Below are positions 8,003-14,611 of a stretch of DNA of 21,435 nucleotides, one piece after another. A program made the translations under genes and the position numbers. Each line of letters starts with the position of its first letter. Within the stretch, counting starts at the first letter, position 1. Source of the stretch: an uncultured Streptococcus sp. (GTDB lineage Bacteria; Bacillota; Bacilli; Lactobacillales; Streptococcaceae); assembly GCF_959025735.1 (NCBI RefSeq), contig NZ_CAUFJQ010000021.1, positions 1 through 21,435 of the forward strand. Direction: 5' to 3'. The notes under the pieces were generated by a model. The model ran no database searches. It was not told where the DNA came from and saw only the letters and a program-made list of their open reading frames with translations.

Positions 8003-9676
8003 ATGGTTTTATCGGATATTGAAATTGCCAATTCTGTCCAAATGAAGCCCATCACCGCTATCGCTGCTGAACTTGGATTGACCGAAGACGACATTTCGCT
8101 CTACGGAAAATACAAGGCAAAAATTGATAGCAACCAACTGGAACAACTCAAGGATAAGGAAGATGGAAAGCTGATCCTCGTGACAGCCATCTCTCCGACA
8201 CCTGCTGGAGAAGGAAAGACAACCACCTCTGTTGGCTTGGTCGATGCTCTTTCAGCTATTGGTGAAAAAGCCGTCATTGCCCTACGCGAACCTTCTCTTG
8301 GCCCGGTCTTTGGGATCAAGGGTGGAGCTGCCGGTGGTGGTTACGCCCAAGTGGTCCCTATGGAAGACATCAACCTTCACTTTACAGGTGACTTCCATGC
8401 CATTGGGATTGCCAACAACCTTCTTGCAGCCTTGATTGACAACCATATCCATCACGGCAATGAGTTGGGCATCGATTCTCGTCGCATCACCTGGAAACGG
8501 GTGGTCGATATGAACGACCGTCAACTCCGTCATATTGTCGATGGCCTTCAAGGAAAAACAAACGGGGTGCCACGTGAAGATGGCTTTGACATCACAGTGG
8601 CTTCTGAAATCATGGCTATTCTCTGTCTCTCAGAAAATATCCTTGACCTCAAAGAACGCCTCGATCGCATCATTATTGGGTACAACTACCAAGGACAACC
8701 GGTCACAGCGAAAGACCTCAAGGCTGGAGGTGCCATGGCAGCCGTCCTCAAAGATGCTATACATCCGAACTTGGTGCAAACATTAGAGCATACTCCTGCC
8801 ATCATCCACGGCGGACCATTTGCCAATATCGCTCATGGCTGTAACAGTGTGCTGGCTACTAAATTGGCCCTCAAATATGCAGACTATGTCGTGACAGAAG
8901 CCGGCTTCGGAGCAGACCTCGGTGCTGAAAAATTCATCGATATCAAGTGCCGCATGGCGGGACTCAAACCTGCTGCCGTTGTCCTCGTCGCAACCATCCG
9001 TGCTCTCAAGATGCATGGTGGAGTTGCCAAAGCAGACTTGGCTACCGAAAATGTCCAAGCCGTTATCGATGGTCTACCAAACCTAGACAAACACTTGGCC
9101 AACATCCAAGAAGTCTATGGTCTACCTGTGGTCGTTGCCATTAACAAATTCCCACTGGATACAGAAGCCGAACTAGAAGCTGTCTATGAATCTTGTAAGA
9201 AACGCCATGTAGATGTGGTCATTTCAGATGTCTGGGCAAAAGGTGGGGCTGGTGGTCGTGACTTGGCCGAAAAAGTCATTCTACTGACTCAAGAAGAAAA
9301 CCACTTCTCTTATGTCTATGACGAAGAAGACAGCATTGAAACAAAATTGACCAAGATCGTCACAAAAGTCTATGGTGGTAAAGGCATCAGCTTAACACCA
9401 GCGGCCAAACGCGAACTCAAAGAATTGGAAGCTCTTGGCTTCTCAAACTACCCAATCTGTATGGCCAAAACCCAATACTCCTTCTCAGACGATGCGAAGA
9501 AGATGGGAGCACCAAAAGATTTCACAGTTAAAATCAGTAACCTTAAGGTGGCTGCCGGAGCTGGCTTTATCGTAGCTCTCACTGGTACCATTATGACCAT
9601 GCCTGGACTACCAAAAGCACCTGCCAGTGAAAAGATTGATATCGATGCCCACGGCAATATCACTGGTCTCTTTTAA
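8003..9676 (+). CDS. fhs: Formate--tetrahydrofolate ligase
   Basis: Fhs reversibly makes 10-formyl-THF from formate, THF and ATP. The 557-residue length is standard. The phosphate-binding loop TPAGEGKTTT (66-75) and the family signature GIKGGAAGGGY (104-114) are intact. The ATG at 8003 has AAGGGA upstream. Inside a histidine-degradation operon its likely direction is the reverse one, turning formyl-THF derived from formiminoglutamate into formate with ATP formation. That is inference from position. Streptococci commonly also carry an fhs gene elsewhere, so this may be a second, pathway-specific copy, which only the whole genome could show. Confidence 0.95.
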   Translation: MVLSDIEIANSVQMKPITAIAAELGLTEDDISLYGKYKAKIDSNQLEQLKDKEDGKLILVTAISPTPAGEGKTTTSVGLVDALSAIGEKAVIALREPSLGPVFGIKGGAAGGGYAQVVPMEDINLHFTGDFHAIGIANNLLAALIDNHIHHGNELGIDSRRITWKRVVDMNDRQLRHIVDGLQGKTNGVPREDGFDITVASEIMAILCLSENILDLKERLDRIIIGYNYQGQPVTAKDLKAGGAMAAVLKDAIHPNLVQTLEHTPAIIHGGPFANIAHGCNSVLATKLALKYADYVVTEAGFGADLGAEKFIDIKCRMAGLKPAAVVLVATIRALKMHGGVAKADLATENVQAVIDGLPNLDKHLANIQEVYGLPVVVAINKFPLDTEAELEAVYESCKKRHVDVVISDVWAKGGAGGRDLAEKVILLTQEENHFSYVYDEEDSIETKLTKIVTKVYGGKGISLTPAAKRELKELEALGFSNYPICMAKTQYSFSDDAKKMGAPKDFTVKISNLKVAAGAGFIVALTGTIMTMPGLPKAPASEKIDIDAHGNITGLF

Positions 9677-9691
9677 GAAAGAAGGCGTCCT

Positions 9692-10270
9692 ATGGTGACT
9701 CTCCTTCATCTTACCCCCGCAGATTATCAAATTTCTACTTGGTCCGGTGGCCAAACCACCCAACTCTTTCTCTCCCCAGAGGGAGGAAGCTATCCAGATC
9801 GAACCTTTGACTTCCGCCTCTCTACTGCAACGGTAGAGGTTGAAAAAAGTAACTTTACCGATCTCACGGGCTACCACCGAATCTTGATGCCCTTGAATGC
9901 CTCCATTAGGCTCACCCATCACCATAAAGAAGTGGTTTTGAACCCCTTTCAAAGCTACTTCTTTGATGGGGGAGATCCTGTATCTAGCCAAGGGACTTGT
10001 CAAGACTTTAATTTGATTTACAACCCTTCTTATCAGGGGCATATGAGTGCTATATCCCCAAAAGAGAGTGTCAAAAGTCAGAGTCGCTATCAATTGATCT
10101 ATGCTCTCTGTCCACTAACACTCAAATGGGGAACCAATCATTCTCAAACCCTCCAAACTCACGAGCTCCTGGTGATCGAACAAGCATCTCCTCTTCAAGA
10201 GATGACAATCACGTTTTTACCCCATCAGTCTGGGGAGCAACCGATTGCTATCTGGACTGGACTACAATAA
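9692..10270 (+). CDS. hutD: HutD-family cupin protein
   Basis: The 192-residue protein shows the HutD pattern: WSGGQTTQLFLSPEG (17-31), then FDFRLSTATVEVEKSNFT (39-56) and a TGYHRILMPL segment (59-68). HutD proteins have a double cupin-type fold and occur in hut operons of many bacteria. A role in limiting or sensing urocanate or formiminoglutamate has been suggested for Pseudomonas, but the molecular activity is not settled. No signal peptide or membrane segment is visible, so it is probably cytoplasmic. It starts 15 bp after fhs and ends 21 bp before the permease. The start at 9692 follows AAGAAGGCG. Family assignment is confident; its function in this organism is unknown. Confidence 0.85.
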   Translation: MVTLLHLTPADYQISTWSGGQTTQLFLSPEGGSYPDRTFDFRLSTATVEVEKSNFTDLTGYHRILMPLNASIRLTHHHKEVVLNPFQSYFFDGGDPVSSQGTCQDFNLIYNPSYQGHMSAISPKESVKSQSRYQLIYALCPLTLKWGTNHSQTLQTHELLVIEQASPLQEMTITFLPHQSGEQPIAIWTGLQ

Positions 10271-10291
10271 TGTTCACAAAGGAGAAACATT

Positions 10292-11635
10292 ATGAACGGA
10301 GCACATAAACAGTCGATTGAGGAACAAGAAAAAGCGAAATTCAGCTTTAGCGGTGCCACTCTTTACGGTATCAACGCCGTCATCGGATCTGGTATCTTCC
10401 TCCTCCCTCAAAAAATTTATTCCGGCCTCGGACCAGCTTCTCTAGCCGTCATGTTCGGGGTTGCCATTCTCGTCATGCTACTATCAGCCTGTCTGGCTGA
10501 AACAGCTGGCTACTTCGACAAAAACGGTGGAGCCATGCAATACTCAAAAGCCGCTTTCGGAGACTTCGTTGGCTTTAACGTTGGGATTCTCGGTTGGGCC
10601 GTTACTGTTATCGCTTGGGCTGCCATGTTAGCCGGTTTTGCTAAGATCTTCATCATCACCTTCCCAGCATTTGAAGGCTACAACCTTCCGATTAGTATCG
10701 GTATGCTGATTCTCTTGAGTCTGATGAACATTGCCGGTCTGAAAACCTCTAAGATGTTTACTCTGACAGCTACTGTTGCAAAATTAATTCCAATTGTCCT
10801 CTTCTCACTCTTTGCCATCTTCTTCATTTCCGGTGGCGTGAGCAAGGGCAACTTCACACCTTTCCTTCAATTGGAAAGTGGAACAAGCCTCTTCAGTTCT
10901 ATTTCTAGTACAGCCGTCTACATCTTCTACGGTTTCATCGGATTTGAAACCATGTCTATCGTTGCAGGGGAAATGCGCAACCCTGAAAAGAACGTTCCCC
11001 GCGCTATTCTAGGTTCTATCAGTATTGTATCTGTTCTCTACATGTTGATTATCGCAGGAACAATCGCCATGCTTGGTGGTCGCATTATGCAAACTGGTGC
11101 ACCAGTACAAGACGCATTTGTCGAAATGATTGGCCCTATCGGAGCTCCACTCGTTTCTTACGGAGCCCTCATTTCAATCGCCGGTCTAAACATCGGTGAA
11201 TCCATCATGGTCCCTCGTTTTGGTGCCGCATTAGCAACTGAAAAACTCTTGCCAGAAGGGCTTGGAAAAACAAACTCTAAGAATGCCCCTGTCATTGCCA
11301 TTATCATCTCTGGTATCTTCGCTTTCTTACTCTTGTTATCTGGCTCTTTCGAATCATTAGCAACCTTCAGTGTTGTCTTCCGTTTCTTCCAATACATTCC
11401 AACTGCTTTGGCAGCCATCAAACTCAGAAAAATGTACCCAGACAAAAAGGTTACCTTCCGAGTTCCATTTGGTCCTGTTATCCCAGTTCTAGCTGTTGTC
11501 ATCAGTATCTTGATGATTGCAGGGGACAACATGATGAACTTTGTTTGGGGTGCCATCGGTCTCGTGATCGCAAGTGGACTCTACTTTGTTTTCCACGGCG
11601 ATAAACTACATAAATCTAAAGCCCTTCCTCACTAA
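10292..11635 (+). CDS. APC-family amino-acid permease, likely histidine transporter
   Basis: This 447-residue integral membrane protein has about twelve hydrophobic segments and belongs to the amino acid-polyamine-organocation superfamily. The first helix contains the substrate-site motif GINAVIGSGIFLLPQ (26-40), and the following loop contains ETAGYFDKNGGAMQYSKAAFG (about 70-90), both typical of the family. The C-terminal half keeps KLRKMYPDKKVTFRVPFGPVIPV, the usual loop before the last helices. The ATG at 10292 is preceded by AAAGGAG. Position between hutD and hutH makes uptake of histidine the best guess; urocanate or antiport with a breakdown product are alternatives the sequence cannot exclude. 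The gene is followed by a large hairpin before hutH. Confidence 0.88.
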   Translation: MNGAHKQSIEEQEKAKFSFSGATLYGINAVIGSGIFLLPQKIYSGLGPASLAVMFGVAILVMLLSACLAETAGYFDKNGGAMQYSKAAFGDFVGFNVGILGWAVTVIAWAAMLAGFAKIFIITFPAFEGYNLPISIGMLILLSLMNIAGLKTSKMFTLTATVAKLIPIVLFSLFAIFFISGGVSKGNFTPFLQLESGTSLFSSISSTAVYIFYGFIGFETMSIVAGEMRNPEKNVPRAILGSISIVSVLYMLIIAGTIAMLGGRIMQTGAPVQDAFVEMIGPIGAPLVSYGALISIAGLNIGESIMVPRFGAALATEKLLPEGLGKTNSKNAPVIAIIISGIFAFLLLLSGSFESLATFSVVFRFFQYIPTALAAIKLRKMYPDKKVTFRVPFGPVIPVLAVVISILMIAGDNMMNFVWGAIGLVIASGLYFVFHGDKLHKSKALPH

Positions 11636-11648
11636 TTTTCTTTACACA

Positions 11649-11703
11649 CTAGATGGGAACAGAGACGGGAGCGAAGCTCGGTTTTGCTCCCTAACCCATC
11701 TAG
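11649..11703 (+). other. Large hairpin between permease and hutH, possible terminator/attenuator
   Basis: The outer stem CTAGATGGG (11649-11657) pairs perfectly with CCCATCTAG (11695-11703). An inner stem pairs GGGAGC (11667-11672) with GCTCCC (11686-11691). GAGC (11669-11672) can instead pair with GCTC (11676-11679), which is followed by GGTTTT; the two inner pairings exclude each other. No T run follows the outer stem. The structure lies 14 bases after the permease stop codon and could reduce read-through into hutH. Confidence 0.6.
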
Positions 11704-11850
11704 GACTCCACGAATGTCAAACCTGAGCCCTTTTCTCTATGACTCTTTTCAATTTTTTAGATCAATAGACAATGGGCCCATGTTTGGTATTCAAACCGAA
11801 GTAAACAACACTACTTCCACAGAACAACTATTCATAATCGGAGGTTTTAT
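11704..11850 (+). other. Leader region upstream of hutH
   Basis: I find no convincing -35/-10 pair here, so hutH may depend on read-through or on an activated promoter. TGACTCTTT at 11740-11748 repeats nine bases of the hutU operator arm but lacks the second heptamer. A short inverted repeat, GTTTG-GTATT-CAAAC, lies near 11784-11798. A strong GGAGG precedes the hutH ATG. Confidence 0.3.
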
Positions 11851-13392
11851 ATGACTCAATTGATTCATTTAGATGGTAATAGCTTAACACTCGAAGAAGT
11901 CATCGCTGTAGCTCGGCACGGTGCCCAATGTGAGCTTGATGAACAAGCCAAAGAAGCCGTTATCGCATCCCGTAAAATCGTTGATGACATTGTCCGGGAA
12001 AAACGAGTCGTCTATGGTGTAACCACTGGCTTTGGTTCCCTCTGTAATGTCAGCATCTCTCCAGAAGATACTGTTCAACTGCAAGAGAACCTGATCCGAA
12101 CTCACTCATCTGGTTTCGGTGATCCACTTCCTGAAGATGCCGTTCGTGCCATCATGCTGATCCGTATCAACTCACTCTTGAAAGGTTATTCTGGCATTCG
12201 TCTGTCAACTGTTGAAAAACTGTTAGAATTGCTCAACAAAGGAGTCACTCCTTATATCCCTGAAAAAGGCTCTCTCGGAGCTTCTGGAGACTTAGCACCA
12301 CTTGCTCATATGGTTTTACCAATGTTGGGTCTTGGACGCGCCTACTACAAAGGAGAACTTCTCAGTGGTCAAGAAGCCTTAGATCGTGCTGGAATTGAAA
12401 AGATCCAATTAGCTGCCAAAGAAGGGCTTGCCTTGATCAATGGTACGACTGTCCTAACCGGTATCGGTGCTCTTGCGACTTATGATGGTATCCAATTGCT
12501 CAAACTCTCTGATATCGCTGGTGCTCTCTCAATGGAAGTTCACAATGGAATTACCAGTCCATTCGAAGAAGACCTTCATTCCATCCGCCCACAAAGTGGA
12601 CAATTGGCAACTGCTCGCAACATCCGTAACCTTCTTGAAGGAAGCAAGAATACCACTGTTGCGACTCAACAACGGGTACAAGATCCTTATACACTTCGCT
12701 GTATCCCTCAAATACATGGAGCCAGCAAGGATTCTATTGCTTACGTAAAAGAAAAAGTTGAAATCGAAATCAACTCTGTCACAGATAACCCAATCATTAC
12801 CAAAGAAGGACACGTCATCTCAGGCGGGAACTTCCACGGTGAACCAATGGCGCAACCATTTGACTTCTTAGGCATTGCCCTTTCTGAAATTGGGAACGTA
12901 TCTGAACGTCGGGTGGAACGCTTGGTCAACAGCCAACTCAGTAAATTACCATCCTTCTTGGTCAAACACCCTGGACTCAACTCAGGCTTCATGATTACCC
13001 AGTATGCTTGTGCATCCCTTGCATCGGAAAATAAAATTTTGGCTCACCCTGCTAGTGTCGATTCTATTCCATCTTGTGAAAACCAAGAAGATTTCGTCAG
13101 CATGGGAACGACTGCCGCTCGTAAAGCAGCAGAAATTCTTAAAAACTCCCGTCGCATCGTTGCTACTGAAATCATGGCAGCTTGCCAAGCCTTGGATCTC
13201 AAACCAGAAAATCATGAACTTGGTAAAGGTACAAAACCAGCTTATGAGCTGATTCGTCAAAAACTGAACTTCATTGAATTTGACAAAGATATCGAAATCT
13301 TTGAAGAACTCAATAAAGCATCTGCTGTTGTCGAAAGCGAAGAATTCTTAGCAACCATCGAAAAAGCAGTTGACTTAAGCATTCAATACTGA
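11851..13392 (+). CDS. hutH: Histidine ammonia-lyase
   Basis: HutH deaminates L-histidine to trans-urocanate and ammonia, the committing step of the pathway. It is a cytoplasmic, usually tetrameric enzyme. Ala144-Ser145-Gly146 in GSLGASGDLAPLAH (140-153) is the tripeptide that cyclises to the MIO electrophile. The upstream VVYGVTTGFG (53-62) carries the active-site tyrosine, Tyr55, and the downstream GNFHGEP and QEDFVSMG segments are also family features. The length of 513 residues is typical. The ATG at 11851 follows GGAGG by six bases. hutH and hutG form the distal part of the cluster, 215 bp after the permease and behind a large hairpin, so they may be expressed partly independently. Confidence 0.97.
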   Translation: MTQLIHLDGNSLTLEEVIAVARHGAQCELDEQAKEAVIASRKIVDDIVREKRVVYGVTTGFGSLCNVSISPEDTVQLQENLIRTHSSGFGDPLPEDAVRAIMLIRINSLLKGYSGIRLSTVEKLLELLNKGVTPYIPEKGSLGASGDLAPLAHMVLPMLGLGRAYYKGELLSGQEALDRAGIEKIQLAAKEGLALINGTTVLTGIGALATYDGIQLLKLSDIAGALSMEVHNGITSPFEEDLHSIRPQSGQLATARNIRNLLEGSKNTTVATQQRVQDPYTLRCIPQIHGASKDSIAYVKEKVEIEINSVTDNPIITKEGHVISGGNFHGEPMAQPFDFLGIALSEIGNVSERRVERLVNSQLSKLPSFLVKHPGLNSGFMITQYACASLASENKILAHPASVDSIPSCENQEDFVSMGTTAARKAAEILKNSRRIVATEIMAACQALDLKPENHELGKGTKPAYELIRQKLNFIEFDKDIEIFEELNKASAVVESEEFLATIEKAVDLSIQY

Positions 13393-13404
13393 TACAGTAA
13401 GGAT

Positions 13405-13450
13405 AAAGCAAAAACAGAGGCTGGCGATCTTCTCAGCCTCTGCCTGCTTT
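13405..13450 (+). other. Hairpin between hutH and hutG
   Basis: CAGAGGCTG (13415-13423) pairs perfectly with CAGCCTCTG (13434-13442), and AAAGC (13405-13409) can extend the stem with GCTTT (13446-13450). Only a short TTT follows, so it is a weak terminator at best. It lies 13 bases after the hutH stop codon and 26 before the hutG start. Confidence 0.6.
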
Positions 13451-13475
13451 CAGAAAAACAAGGGAGGCGACAAGC

Positions 13476-14468
13476 TTGCTCACAAACTACTATCCAATGA
13501 CCTACAGCTACTACCAAGGTAGTATCGAGGACAATCCCTACACTGCCAAATGGGGAATGGTCACCAAATTTTTAGACCTAAACGACGAGACCCTCACTCC
13601 ATTTGAGGGGATGACCTTTGGGATCATCGGCTTTAAGAGCGACAAAGGAGTCTATATCAACAATGGGCGTGTAGGAGCGGTCGAGGGTCCTACAGCCATC
13701 CGTTCTCAAATCGCTAAACTTCCATGGCACTGGGGAACCAATGTGACAGTGTATGATGTGGGAAATATTGACGGGCCCAACCATTCACTAGAAGAACTCC
13801 AAGAAAGTCTCTCACAAGCGATCCAGCGCATGTACCAATTAGGGATCCAACCTATTGTCCTAGGAGGCGGTCACGGAACTGCTTACGGCCACTATCTAGG
13901 GATTCAATCCAGTTTGGAAAAAGATGAACAACTGGCTGTGATCAATCTGGATGCCCACTTTGATTTGCGTCCTTACGACCAAACCGGGCCCAACTCTGGA
14001 ACAGGTTTTCGTCAAATGGCTGATCATGCGAAAGACAAGGGGCAGGACTTCCCTTACCTCATCCTTGGGATCCAAGAGCATAATAACAACCTCTTCCTCT
14101 TTAATTATGTCGCTAAAACACCAAGCATTGATTTCTTAGCTGGGCAAGACCTCTTCCAGATGAGCCACCAAGCCATTCTGGATCGAATCGATCAATTTTT
14201 AGAAAACCAAACCGCGATCTATCTGTCTATTGATATGGATTGCTTTGCGGTCGGCTCTGCTCCTGGTGTTAGCGCCATCCAATCACTTGGTGTCGATCCT
14301 AAACTAGCCCTCCTGCTTCTCCAACACATTGCTGCCAGTGGCAAACTAGTCGGATTTGATGTCGTGGAAGTTTCTCCTCCTCATGACATTGACAACCATA
14401 CTTCAAACCTTGCTGCGACCTTTATCTTTTACTTGACCCAAATATTGGCGCAACAAAAACTGAACTAG
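13476..14468 (+). CDS. hutG: Formimidoylglutamase
   Basis: HutG hydrolyses N-formimino-L-glutamate to glutamate and formamide, the folate-independent exit. It is a manganese enzyme of the arginase/ureohydrolase family. The metal-binding motifs are intact: LGGGHG (His133), NLDAHFD (Asp159, His161, Asp163) and SIDMDCF (Asp253, Asp255); a conserved glutamate follows in FDVVEVSPPHD (Glu298). The length of 330 residues is normal. I accept the TTG at 13476 as start because GGGAGG lies eight bases upstream. The next in-frame ATG at 13497 has no ribosome binding site. Having both HutG and FtcD in one cluster is redundant on paper and may let the cell choose between formamide and one-carbon units. Confidence 0.93.
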   Translation: MLTNYYPMTYSYYQGSIEDNPYTAKWGMVTKFLDLNDETLTPFEGMTFGIIGFKSDKGVYINNGRVGAVEGPTAIRSQIAKLPWHWGTNVTVYDVGNIDGPNHSLEELQESLSQAIQRMYQLGIQPIVLGGGHGTAYGHYLGIQSSLEKDEQLAVINLDAHFDLRPYDQTGPNSGTGFRQMADHAKDKGQDFPYLILGIQEHNNNLFLFNYVAKTPSIDFLAGQDLFQMSHQAILDRIDQFLENQTAIYLSIDMDCFAVGSAPGVSAIQSLGVDPKLALLLLQHIAASGKLVGFDVVEVSPPHDIDNHTSNLAATFIFYLTQILAQQKLN

Positions 14469-14486
14469 GAAGATTTCTACACACAT

Positions 14487-14531
14487 AAAAAGCATAGAAA
14501 CACCCATTACTAGGGTATTTCTATGCTTTTT
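14487..14531. terminator. Strong bidirectional terminator between hutG and the regulator
   Basis: A 19-bp stem (14487-14505 with 14513-14531, one mismatch, 7-base loop) starts with five A and ends with five T on each strand. It lies between two converging genes and can end transcription from hutG on the plus strand and from the regulator on the minus strand. Confidence 0.92.
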
Positions 14532-14611
14532 CTTCATTTTCAGACACAACGATTTTTGCCTGAAAAGAGGACAGGCCACTTAGCCTTCTCTTATGATTTA
14601 GACAAGAGACA

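Noticed and set aside
11640..11850. T-box or other known riboswitch upstream of hutH
   Set aside because: There is no T-box core (AGGGTGGNACCGCG) and no known riboswitch core that I can recognise; only simple inverted repeats are present.
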